Assembly: GCF_000209735.1 (NCBI RefSeq)
Contig: NC_021002.1
Span: 125,179-166,641, forward strand
Origin: Mycoplasmopsis fermentans PG18
GTDB lineage: Bacteria; Bacillota_I; Bacilli_A; Mycoplasmatales; Metamycoplasmataceae
DNA length: 41,463 nt
Reading direction: 5' to 3'
The notes under the pieces were generated by a model. It worked only from the letters and a program-made list of their open reading frames with translations. It was not told the origin of the DNA and did not search any database. Shown piece by piece: positions 1-8,659 of this stretch. A program made the translations under genes and the position numbers. How positions within the stretch are numbered: position 1 is the first letter of the stretch; each line of letters starts with the position of its first letter.

Positions 1-216
1 AAAATTTAAAATGATTTTTTCACTTTTCTCTTGTAATTGTTTTTTCAATTGCATCTAAAGCAAAATAACCCCAAAAAGTAGAATTATTTTTTATTTCATT
101 ATTAATAGTTGTTCTTGAATAACCTAATATTTTTGCTATTTTTGTTATACTATAATTAGTTGCTCAAAGTAAGTATTCAAGAACAGTGCGTTCATTTCAT
201 GATAATTTTTTTGCAT
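1..216 (-). pseudogene. IS30-family transposase, N-terminal part, probably frameshifted
   Basis: The ATG at 214-216 corresponds to the transposase start of the other copies (M-Q-K-K-L-S-W-N-E-R). Here the following A run has 7 rather than 8 bases, so this ATG is out of frame with the helix-turn-helix and the downstream domain. The correct frame stays open upstream and contains a possible TTG start at the CGA-TTG-TCA position, so expression is not excluded. Only the N-terminal ~70 residues lie in the window. Unlike copy 2, the helix-turn-helix here keeps the I-A-K codons. Confidence 0.55.
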
Positions 217-325
217 TTCTTCATGACAATCGCCAAATACTCTTTGGGTGACTTTTTTTATAAAAAAAACTTCACCCATTATAGATTTTATCTAAAATGT
301 GTAAAGTTTCAGATTACAATGTAGC
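1..325 (-). mobile_element. IS30-family element, copy 1 (left end only, cut by window edge)
   Basis: Read on the minus strand, this matches the first ~325 bp of the complete copy at 14241-15607: the same terminal inverted repeat (GCTACATTGTAATCTG at 325 downwards), the same hairpin before the transposase and the same transposase N-terminus. The outer end at 325 touches a perfect 9-bp inverted repeat at 326-348. The rest of the element lies outside the window. Small differences from the other copies: 8 rather than 7 T in the leading hairpin and 7 rather than 8 A after the transposase start codon. Confidence 0.9.
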
Positions 326-348
326 ATAAGAAGGCAATACCTTCTTAT
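326..348 (-). terminator. Hairpin at the 3' end of the membrane-protein array, IS insertion target
   Basis: ATAAGAAGG and CCTTCTTAT (9 bp, 5-base loop CAATA) form a perfect stem. The stop codon of the frame-restored gene at 345-1285 lies in the stem. The IS starts at the very next base (325), so the U-tract that should follow the hairpin is displaced to the far side of the IS, outside the window. Confidence 0.6.
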
Positions 349-496
349 TTTGCAAATTGTTTTACTATTTCAGTTAAAACATAAATCAAATAAAGATGAT
401 TTAATATTGTTTTTACTGGATCAGAACTATTTTGAATATTTAAAAAGTTATTTTCAATTTTTATTCAACTGCAAGACACTTTATTTTTTGGATCAA

Positions 497-1285
497 TTAA
501 AAATCATAATCTTTTTCATTCAATTTAAATTCTTCAAAAGTCTTAATTGTGTCAGTTAGTTCATATATTTCTTTACTTGAAGTTTTGAAATGAATTTGAT
601 CATTTTGATGAATAAATTTAACTTTATTTTTCTTTTTTAAATAATCATAAATTTCATTTTTACTTCCACATGAAATATATGAATTTTCAGTCATATTTTT
701 ATGACTTCCTTCAATTAATAAAAATGTTTCGTTCTTATCATTTGATTCAAATGTTACTTCTTGAATTTTTCAAGTATTATTTTGACCAATTTCACTGTTT
801 AATAGTGCTTTTCTTAAAATTTTAACTTTAGAATTTTCGCCATTTGTAGTTAGATTTTTGCAATAATTAATTCATGGAATATTGTTATTTTTTTCTTCAT
901 TTTTGTATTCAAAATTAAGTAATTTAAATAAATAATTTAATGAATTATTAAGATTAATTTTTGCCAAATTTCGACTTTTTTCAATAACTTTTGCCTTTCT
1001 TGAAAATGTAAAACTTATTCCGCAAAACAAATTTGTTATAATCAAAATTGCAACAGTAGCCCATTTTAAAATTTCAATCTTATATGACTTTTCAAAAAAT
1101 GACAACATCAGAACTATTGAAATTGAAGTCAATATAATTAATAAACACAACCCCATTATTATTTTTCATAAGAAAGATTTACTAAGCTTTTTGTTTTCTG
1201 AATCTTCTTTATTTAATTGTTCATTTAAATGTTTAGACAAAGGAACATATGAACGAGATAAAAATTGATTAAATGTTTCTTTCAT
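497..1285 (-). CDS. Two-helix membrane protein, paralogue array member 1 (C-terminus frameshifted)
   Basis: I do not recognise a functional family. The start at 1285 has AAAGGAG upstream, and that site overlaps the stop of the preceding gene. The 262-residue product has a polar N-terminus, two hydrophobic helices at about residues 45-65 and 75-100, then a soluble domain. It resembles the genes at 1295-2458 and 2533-3630 in layout. The frame ends at a TAA at 497-499, but the other forward frame stays open to 345 and encodes W-I-K-I-E and L-N-H-L-Y-L-I-Y, matching the C-termini of the paralogues. One missing T in the run at about 500 explains this: GAT-TTT-TTA-ATT would continue the protein to 313 residues. 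It is either a recent frameshift or a sequencing error. Confidence 0.75.
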
Positions 1286-1294
1286 TTTTCTCCT

Positions 1295-2458
1295 TTATGA
1301 ATAATTGGAAATTTGAACCATTGATATAAATCAATAAACTAAATATATTTGATCTAACAAATTGTTTACAACTTTGTTAATAAAATTTTGCTTTTTGATT
1401 ATGTATTTTGGTAAATTTAATTCTAATATTTTTGTATTCCTTTTTATTCAGCCTCTAATTAAATCTCTTTTTAAAAATAATCCAAAATCTTTGTTTTTAT
1501 CAAAATATTGTTCAAAGTGATTAACTGAAACTTCCATTGCATATGGTCCATAAAATTTTAAGGATTTTATTTTGTCATTTGAATAAGGACTAAAAATATC
1601 ATTAAATTTTTTATTTTCAAATCCGATATTGTTTTTAAATAATTTGTTTATTCCACTTCTCTTTCCAAATGAGAAAGAAAAGTTTTTGTTACTTGATTCG
1701 CTAAATTTTTTAAGTTTAGTTTCAAAAAATATTATTCATTGACTTTTGTCCTTTTCTCTTATACTTGACATTTTGTCAATTGGATTACTTACCCATGAAA
1801 ATTTAGCTGATGTTATATTTCAATGATTTTTTTGATTATCTATTATTCCTTTTGAATCTGTTTTTTCTTCAATAAATGCTGATTTAGACACTCAAGAACC
1901 ATCTGGAAAATTGTTCAATCAGTTAAAAGGTATTTCATTAATTAAAATATCATTTATTTTTTTAGTTAATTCTTTTCTTTCTTCTATATTACTTTTTTTC
2001 TTTAATTCTCTTGATAAAAAATTCTTTTCTTCTTGTTCACTTACATTTTCTAAATATTCCGACTCAACTATTTTATAGTTAATTTGGTTAAAAATTTGCT
2101 TGTAAATATCTTCTTCATTTAGACCTTTGTCAATATTTGTAACAATCGAATTTTGTTTTCTCAAAAATGTAATTAATAAAATTGTTCCTGCAAAAATTGA
2201 AGCTAAGAATAATGCTATTTGTAAATATCCTGTTCAGTAAAACAATTTAGAAGAACTTATTAGCAATAAACAAAGTGAGCCTGAAATTCAAAAAATTATT
2301 CCTAGAAATATTAAAACAATTGATGTAATTAAATATAAAAAACTTGTCTTAATTTCTTTATTTTTATTGTCTATAATTAATTGTATTTTGTCATTTACAA
2401 ACTGTTTATTTGTATCTTTAAATTCCGCAAAAGTCTTTGGTACAAAAATCTTAGCCAT
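1295..2458 (-). CDS. Two-helix membrane protein, paralogue array member 2
   Basis: Unrecognised 387-residue protein. The start at 2458 is preceded by GGAAAGGAATTT. Two hydrophobic helices near residues 38-70 and 78-98 are followed by a charged helical stretch and a C-terminal soluble domain. That domain contains a Y-G-P-Y-A-M-E motif and ends in a hydrophobic segment (Q-I-Y-L-V-Y-W-F-I-S-M-V). The same order is found in member 3, where the motif is Y-Q-P-Y-P-M-E. The layout is loosely like DUF3137-type proteins, but this is only an impression. Its stop codon (1295-1297) lies inside the ribosome binding site of member 1, so the two are probably translationally coupled. TGA occurs many times as Trp. 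Confidence 0.85.
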
Positions 2459-2502
2459 AAATTCCTTTCCAATTTTATAAATAAATTTTACTAAAAAATA
2501 AA

Positions 2503-2521
2503 ATGAAGTATATTACTTCAT
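2503..2521 (-). terminator. Rho-independent terminator between array members 3 and 2
   Basis: ATGAAGTA and TACTTCAT form an 8-bp stem with a 3-base loop. On the minus strand the stem is followed by TTTATTTTTT, directly downstream of the stop of the gene at 2533-3630. A TATAAAAT-like -10 for member 2 follows at about 2470-2480, so members 3 and 2 may be separate transcripts. Confidence 0.65.
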
Positions 2522-2532
2522 CTTATTAAAAA

Positions 2533-3630
2533 TTAGTTGAAATATCCAGGTATTGTTAGAAGTGAGAATAATCAGTAAACTGAATATGTATCTTCAAGAA
2601 TATCTTTACATACAGTTTTAACAATTTTATCTTTATTAATTGTGTTTGAAGGCATATCAATTTCTAAAATTGAACCTCGAGGACGTACTCAACATTTAAT
2701 GTTTTGATCATCTAAAAGCATACCAAACGATTTTACATAACTTTTATTTTGTTTGCAATGTTCAAGTGTAATCTCCATTGGATAAGGTTGGTAAATATTG
2801 TGGCCTTTTAATGAATCTGAACAATAAGCTTTGAATAATTTGTCGAATTCTTGATTTTCATATTTGATATTTTGTTTTAAATTATTAGTTAATCCGCATC
2901 TATTCCCAATTGCTAAAGTAAAGTTTTTAGATTTAGGAAGAGAATAGAAGATTCCTTCAAATAATGTTGCATAATCATAAATATGTCTAATTGTTATATT
3001 TCCTTTTAAGTCTCTTTCTTCTCTTACTCAATGATAACGAACAGTTTGAATAACTCATGGATTTTCATTTTTGTCCATAACAAAATAAATTTTTCCAGTT
3101 GAGTCTACATTAGCATCTGAAGGAATTCAATATGCACCAGGAATATGATCTACTCAGTCTAAACAATCTCTATTTTTATCATAGCCTTGTTTAAATTTTT
3201 CTAATAATTGTGCTTGTTCTGGGTCATTTGGATCGATTGCTTTGTATGATAATTTTTCAAAAGCTTTGTCAAATAATTTTTCTTTATCAAGAACGTGTTT
3301 GAGTTCTTTAAAAAGTTTTTTCCTTTTTCCTAAAAATACTGATAATACAATTGAACCAATTCCTGTTACTATTGCAGAAATAATTAATCCAGCAAATATT
3401 GCTGTATTTTTTGAATTAGTTTTTATGAAGAAAAAGAAAGATAATATTAATCCAATTCCACCTAAAACTAATAGTACTATTGAAACAATTAGTAATATTT
3501 TTAATTTTGACAAAATATTCTTTTTATTTTTAATAACTGAATCAAAACTGTTTGAAACTATTTCTTTAAATGATTGTAAGTTTTCATTCACAAAATCTAA
3601 ATAACTCTTTGGTTTAGTTGTAACTCCCAT
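2533..3630 (-). CDS. Two-helix membrane protein, paralogue array member 3
   Basis: Unrecognised 365-residue protein that starts at 3630 with AAGGAGAAACT upstream. Two long hydrophobic helices lie near residues 45-68 and 74-100, followed by basic residues (G-K-R-K-K-L-F), a charged segment and a soluble C-terminal domain. The domain contains N-R-C-G-L-T, Y-Q-P-Y-P-M-E and G-M-L-L-D-D motifs. The M-E and G-M-x-L-D motifs recur in member 2 and in the decayed copy at 3689-4055, which defines a tandemly duplicated family. The best-conserved part is the C-terminal ~100 residues. Location in the membrane is clear; function is unknown. Confidence 0.85.
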
Positions 3631-3656
3631 AGTTTCTCCTTACTAAAATAATAAAA

Positions 3657-3665
3657 ATTATATCA
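3657..3665 (-). promoter_or_regulatory. Extended -10 promoter of the membrane-protein array
   Basis: On the minus strand the sequence reads TGATATAAT, an extended -10 (TGnTATAAT), about 27 nt before the start codon at 3630. I see no convincing -35, as is usual for extended -10 promoters. Confidence 0.6.
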
Positions 3666-3688
3666 TATATAAAGCTTGATTATTTTGA

Positions 3689-4055
3689 TTAAATTGTCTT
3701 GTTTTTTGTTGCTGCAAGCATAGAGATTTGTGAATAAATAATATATAAATCATAAGTAATGTCTTCCATTATTTCATCAATAATGATTTCTTTATTAAAT
3801 GTTTTTGGAAAATCTACAACTAAGAAATTGTTAATAGGTTGTAATCAAGATTTAATACTTTCACTATCTAATTGCATACCAAAAGTTTTAATAATTCTGA
3901 ATTTAGTTTTGCAACTTTAATCATTTTTTTCATAGAATAATAATTTACTATTTGAATAGGGGACTTAAATAAATAATTAAATTCTAGAAATTCTAATTCC
4001 ATATTTATTGGTGTGTCAAAATTAAGTCCATATCTCTCGCTTAAAACAACTTTTC
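3689..4055 (-). pseudogene. Decayed fourth paralogue of the two-helix membrane proteins (C-terminal remnant)
   Basis: The minus strand encodes R-Y-G-L-N-F, E-F-N-Y-L-F-K-S-P and then, after a one-base frame change near 3895-3910, T-F-G-M-Q-L-D-S-E-S-I-K-S-W and Y-D-L-Y-I-I-Y-S-Q-I, ending at a TAA at 3689-3691. These line up in order with the C-terminal part of the gene at 2533-3630 (R-C-G-L-T, E-F-D-K-L-F-K-A, S-F-G-M-L-L-D-D, Y-S-V-Y-W-L-F-S). The N-terminal half with the membrane helices is absent: the remnant abuts the stop codon of the methyltransferase gene at 4060. Truncation plus frameshift makes it a pseudogene. Confidence 0.75.
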
Positions 4056-4059
4056 TTTT

Positions 4060-5376
4060 TTATTTTAATTTTAAAATTGCAACTGTTTCTACATGGTGTG
4101 TTTGACAAAACATATCACATGGTTTTAAAAATTCTAATTTGTATTTTTTTGATAATGTTAATAAATCTATATCTCTGCAAAGTGTGTGAGGATTACAACT
4201 TATGTAACCAATTTGTTTTGGTTCAATTTTTAATATTTTTTCTAAAACTTCTTTCGATACTCCTGCTCTTGGAGGATCTATTATTATTGTGTCTATTTTT
4301 TCTTTAATGTTATCAATAGTTTTTAAAACATCGCCTTCATAAAATTCTGTATTATTTATGTTATTTAATTTTGCATTTTGCTTAGCATTTATAACTGCTT
4401 CTTTTACTATTTCAAGTCCATAAACTTTTTTAACTTTTTCTGCAATTTTTAAACTTATTGTTCCGATTCCAGAATATGCATCAACTACATTCATAGTTTT
4501 ATCAAGGTGCAAATTATTAACTAGCAAGTTATATAAATTATTGGTTTGATACGAGTTAACTTGAAAGAAACTATTGTAATCAATATTAAAAGTTAAATTG
4601 CTAATTTTGTCTTGTATGTTTTTAGCTTCTGAATAATAAGTATAAGTTGTTTTTTTAACTTTTTCTTCTTTTAATATAACTTTTAAATTTTTAAAATTTG
4701 AGGTTAAATCTTTTAATAAATCTTCAGATAATTCAAATGGTTTGTCTTGAACAAAAGCTAACATCATTTGATCATATGATTCTGAATATCTAACAACAAT
4801 TTGTTTTAAAAATTGTCCGTTTTCTATAAAACATTTGTAATTGTTAATATTTTTGTTTAAATACATAAGAAGCTTATTTATAGACTCATTCGCCAAATCA
4901 TAAGAATCTTGCTCAACTAATTTATGTGTATTTTTTTCATATAAACCAAATTTGATTTTTCCTTTTGATGATTCAACAAAAACTGTAATTTTGTTTCTAT
5001 AATTTCATTGTTTTTCACACGGCAAAATTTTTTGTGTTTCATTAAAATGGATATTTCTTTGAAATAAATATTTAACAACATTTTCTTTAAATTCTAATTG
5101 ATCTGCATAGTTTAAAATTGCTAATGGAGTTGAACCACTTAGCATTAATTTTTGATTTAAAACTTTTATTCTTTTTGGACTATCGTTATATCTTTTTACA
5201 ACTATAGCAAAAGCAAATTTTGTGTTCGATTTTTTAATTTGTATATCTGCTTTTTCTTGTGGCAATAAATTCTCAACAAAAATAGAATAATCATCTGCTT
5301 TAACTAAGCCTAATGCTTCATAAGTAAAATTTATTGCTTCCACTCCTTTTATTATTTGGCCTAATTCATATTTCAT
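4060..5376 (-). CDS. rlmD: 23S rRNA (uracil-5-)-methyltransferase, RumA/RlmD family
   Basis: 438-residue SAM-dependent methyltransferase that makes 5-methyluridine in 23S rRNA. An N-terminal TRAM-like region (about 1-60) precedes the fold. The Rossmann motif is D-A-Y-S-G-I-G-T-I-S-L, followed by D-P-P-R-A-G and the catalytic-cysteine motif S-C-N-P-H-T-L-C-R-D near the C-terminus. The cysteine cluster that holds the [4Fe-4S] centre in E. coli RumA is missing: only one Cys lies in that region (I-L-P-C-E-K). An in-frame TGA near 5002 encodes Trp. No Shine-Dalgarno is visible; TATAAA lies 9 nt before the ATG, so the mRNA may be almost leaderless. Which uridine is modified cannot be told from the sequence. 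Confidence 0.88.
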
Positions 5377-5414
5377 ATTTCTAATTTTATATTATTTCCA
5401 CAATAAAAAAATAA

Positions 5415-5433
5415 CTTTAACAAAATGTTAAAG
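5415..5433 (-). terminator. Terminator of the ybeY-cdd-era-pepP operon
   Basis: CTTTAACA and TGTTAAAG form an 8-bp stem with an AAA loop. On the minus strand the stem is followed by TTATTTTTTT. It lies between the stop of pepP (5450) and the start of the methyltransferase gene (5376). Confidence 0.75.
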
Positions 5434-5449
5434 CTATTAAAAATAAATT

Positions 5450-6499
5450 CTAAGATTTTTCTTCAGGTCTACTGAATACATAACGACCTTTTTCTGTAAC
5501 AAGAACATCATCTTCATTTCTTGCTCCGCCTAAACCTTCAATATAAATACCAGGTTCAACAGTAATTATCATTCCAGGTTCTAAAATATAGTCACTTGTT
5601 GATCTAACATTAGGTAATTCATGTACATCAATTCCAAGTCCATGACCAGTTGAGTGAACAAAGTATTTACCATATCCTTTTTTAGTTATGTAATCACGAC
5701 AAATTTTATCAATTTCACTTGCTTTAATTCCAGGTCTTACTGCATCACGACCAGCTTTTGCAGCTTCCATAACTATTTGTAAAATTTCTAATTGTTTAGG
5801 ATCATTCGCTTTTTTGTCTCCACCTAAAATACATGTTCTAGTAATATCTGCACTGTATCCTTTGTAAAGAGCACCAAAGTCGATTTTAAGAAGATCCCCT
5901 TCTTTTAATTTTCTATCTGTTGGATGGTGGTGAGGTTCAGCTGATGAAGGCCCTGTAGCAACTATTTCATCAAAACTTTCTTTATCTGATCCATGTTTTT
6001 TCATTAAATAATTTAAGTATGCAGCTACTTCTTTTTCTGTCATTCCAGGTTGTACTCATGTCATTAATTCTTTATATGCAGCTAATGAAATATCAATAGT
6101 TTTTTGCATAATTTCATTTTCTTCTGCTGATTTAAGAATTCTTAATTCTTGTCCTAAAACTCATTCGATTTTTTTAGGTTTTATAAGATTTTTTAGATTT
6201 TCATATACTTGGTAATTTAAGTAATCTTTTTCTAAACCAACTGTTTTATAGGCTTTTTTGTCAAAAAATTCTTTTAATGTACCAGCTTGTAATAAAATAA
6301 CTTCTACATTTTTTGCGTTATTTCTTGCATATTCAATATATCTACCATCAACGAATAAATAAGCTTTATTTTTTTCAATTACTATATATCCATCTGATGT
6401 TTGTACTTTCGAATATCATAGTCTTGTTTGAGGCGCTTCAGAAACTAAAGCATCAATTTTCTTTTCTTTAAATAATTTATCTAAATATTTACGATTCAT
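5450..6499 (-). CDS. pepP: Xaa-Pro aminopeptidase (M24B metallopeptidase)
   Basis: 349-residue cytoplasmic aminopeptidase that releases N-terminal residues preceding proline. Residues 1-120 form a creatinase-like N-terminal domain; the pita-bread M24 domain follows. The metal ligands are visible in order: D in K-I-D-F-G-A, D in S-A-D-I-T-R-T, H in S-T-G-H-G-L-G, E in V-E-P-G-I-Y, and E in R-N-E-D-D. The start at 6499 has AAAGGAGAAGTT before it. A TATAAA box in the 32-nt gap after era could give it its own promoter, but it is probably also the last gene of the ybeY operon. TGA codons at several positions read as Trp. Confidence 0.93.
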
Positions 6500-6531
6500 A
6501 ACTTCTCCTTTTTTGTTAATTTTATAACAAT

Positions 6532-7401
6532 TTATTCATATCCAAATTTTTTAAGAGCTTTACCATCATTAATTCATTTGTTTGCTATTTTAACTTTTAA
6601 ATTTAATTCCACTTTTGAATCAAATTGACTCATCATTTTCTTTCTTGCGTTGGTTCCTATTTGTTTTATCATTTGACCATTTTTGCCAATTACCATTCCT
6701 TTTTGAGAAGCTTTTTTGACATAAATGATGGCATTTATTTTAATATCATCTTCTTCAATAAAATCAATAACTTCTACAGCAATTGAGTGTGGCAACTCTT
6801 CTCTTAAAAGATTAATCGCACTTTCTCTTATTATCTCTTTTGCTAAAAATCTCATTGATTTATCTGTTATATAGTCTTCATCATAAAATGGCTCACCTTC
6901 ATAGGCATATTGCTTAATAACTTTAATTAATTCTTCAATTGAGTTTTCATTATTTCTTGAAACAGACAATATTTTGTCAAAACTGTATTTGCTTAATTCT
7001 TCAATTTTTTCTTGTATTTCTTCTGGTTTTTTGGCTAAATCAATTTTAGAAATGACTGCAATTTTATTCTTGGTATTTTTGATCTTATCTAAAATTAAAA
7101 TATCTCCTTGTCCAACTTTTTCATTAACAGGAGAAAGAAATATTAAACAATCAACATCTTTTGTAGATTCAAAAGCACTTTTATTTAAGGCTTCACCTAA
7201 TAAATTTAATGGTTTGTGGATACCTGGTGTATCAACAAAAACTAATTGAAAATCATCTTCGTTATAAACGCCGACAATTTGATCTCTTGTTGTTTGCGGA
7301 ACATTAGTTACAATTGCAACATCATATTTAACAATTTGATTTATTAATGATGATTTTCCTACATTAGGTCTGCCGATAATACTAGCTAAACATACTTTCA
7401 T
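6532..7401 (-). CDS. era: GTPase Era
   Basis: 289-residue GTPase that binds the 3' end of 16S rRNA and acts in 30S subunit maturation. G1 is G-R-P-N-V-G-K-S-S at residues 10-18, followed by T-R-D-Q-I (G2), D-T-P-G-I-H (G3) and S-K-I-D (G4, in place of N-K-x-D). The C-terminal KH domain has V-I-G-K-N-G-Q-M-I-K. One TGA at 6574-6576 is Trp, extending the protein 14 residues past where a standard-code reading would stop. The start overlaps the stop of cdd (TAATG), indicating translational coupling. The order ybeY-cdd-era follows the Firmicute pattern. Confidence 0.96.
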
Positions 7402-7793
7402 TATTTAATTTGCTCTGTTCTAATAGGAAATGGGACCATTTCAATTACTTTATTTACTCTACATTTGTCGCCATTTTTATTGTATTGGTAAATTAAACCA
7501 TCATCGGGCATAAATTCTGTCATTACTTGACGACATCCTGCACATGGAGAAATAAAATCATCTCCAGAAGAAATAATGTGAATTTCTTTAAATGTTCCAA
7601 CTTTTGCACCATGAGCAACTGATCCGAAAAGAGCACATCTTTCTGCACATAAGCCAGATGGAAAAGCAGCATTTTCAACATTTACCCCAGGTCATTCTCT
7701 ACCCTCAGCATCAATTGCAATAGCAGCAACCTTAAATTTAGATCAAGGACAATATGAATACTTCAATAAAGATTTTAATTTTTTAACGTCCAT
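7401..7793 (-). CDS. cdd: Cytidine deaminase
   Basis: 130-residue zinc enzyme that converts cytidine and deoxycytidine to uridines for pyrimidine salvage, which mycoplasmas need because they lack de novo synthesis. Zinc ligands and the proton-shuttle Glu are seen in C-A-E-R-C-A and P-C-A-G-C-R-Q. The substrate-binding N-V-E-N-A-A-F is also present. Length fits the homotetrameric class. Two TGA codons encode Trp, which would hide this gene under the standard code. It starts 3 nt after the ybeY stop, with GAGAGGA upstream, and its stop overlaps the era start by one base. Confidence 0.94.
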
Positions 7794-7796
7794 AGA

Positions 7797-8252
7797 TTAT
7801 TCCTCTCTACTTATTTTTAATGGTTCAAATATTAAATCAACAAGTTTATTCATTTCAGCTCTTTCGACTTCTGTTTCATGATCATATCCCATCAAGTGAA
7901 TTAATCCATGAGCAAATAAATAACAATATTCTCTACGAATTGAATGAACAAACTCTTGAGCTTGTGCTTCAACTTTTTCATGGCTTATTACTAATTCACC
8001 TAAGGGATAAATTGGCATATTTTCAAATAATTCTCAATCTTCTAAACCAAAAGACAAGATATCTGTTGGATAATCTTTGTTTCTATATTCTTTATTCAGT
8101 TTTTGGATTTCATCATTATTTGTAATAGTTACATCAACTGAAACAGTTTGATTAAGCCCAAATTCTTTAGCTAAATTTTCTAATATTTGCTTGTATTCTT
8201 TTTCAAACAAAAATTTATTTTTAGTCTTGTTTACAACATTTAATTCAACCAT
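7797..8252 (-). CDS. ybeY: Endoribonuclease YbeY (rRNA maturation)
   Basis: 151-residue metal-dependent single-strand RNase involved in 16S rRNA 3'-end processing and ribosome quality control. The signature H-G-L-I-H-L-M-G-Y-D-H near residues 115-125 gives the three histidine ligands. One TGA near 8034 encodes Trp in W-E-L-F-E-N. It is the first gene of the ybeY-cdd-era-pepP operon. There is no Shine-Dalgarno: the minus strand reads TATAAT, seven bases, then ATG, so the transcript probably begins at or next to the start codon. Confidence 0.93.
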
Positions 8253-8259
8253 AATTCTA

Positions 8260-8265
8260 ATTATA
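8260..8265 (-). promoter_or_regulatory. -10 box giving a probable leaderless ybeY transcript
   Basis: TATAAT on the minus strand ends 7 nt before the ATG at 8252. With the usual 6-8 nt from -10 to the start site, transcription would begin at about the A of ATG. I see no -35 match. Confidence 0.6.
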
Positions 8266-8272
8266 TTATTAA

Positions 8273-8659
8273 TTATGAATTTAATATTAAATTTAATAGA
8301 GTGGCTCGATCCACAAATATCGTGGCATCTAAAGTTGTATTAGGTAAAAGTTTCAAACTATTAGGCAAATTATAGAAGGTTACTTTAATCGTTTGATTTT
8401 CAATTTTTAAGTTGCGGATTTTTAAATTGAAAATTTGGTCATTTACATTAATTATTATTTTTTGATTTTTCTTTAATAAATAAGCAGTCTTATCATTTGC
8501 TAACAAAGTTAAGTCTTTTTTGTCATTAACTTGTAACTTAACTCTTATTGTTTTGTCAACATGATATAAACAAATAAAAACAATTAAAGTTACTGTTGCA
8601 ATAGCTAACAATATTAACAATATTCACACAGTTTTAGAAACAGTTGTTAATTTTTTCAA
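8273..8659 (-). CDS. Small membrane-anchored partner of the C39 ABC exporter
   Basis: 128-residue protein, not recognised by family. I choose the TTG at 8657-8659 as start because AAAGGAGGT lies just upstream and the reading gives a basic N-terminus (M-K-K-L) followed by one strong helix (about residues 10-34). The rest is a small beta-rich outer or soluble domain. It overlaps the end of the exporter gene by 26 nt, so it is translated with it. By position it could be a reduced HlyD-like accessory protein. That is inference; no adaptor motif is visible. A GTG nearby is out of frame. Confidence 0.65.

Noticed and set aside
350-559. Plus-strand ORF of 69 codons near the left end
   Set aside because: It lies opposite the C-terminal end of membrane-protein array member 1, has no ribosome binding site, and its composition is that of an antisense shadow.
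3242-3604. Plus-strand ORF of 120 codons
   Set aside because: Antisense to the real gene at 2533-3630, whose membrane helices and ribosome binding site are convincing.
6974-7249. Plus-strand ORF of 91 codons
   Set aside because: Antisense shadow of era, which has all GTPase motifs on the other strand.
8278-8293. 16-bp perfect palindrome AATTTAATATTAAATT
   Set aside because: Pure A+T within the end of a coding region; expected by chance in such a composition and with no T-tract behind it.
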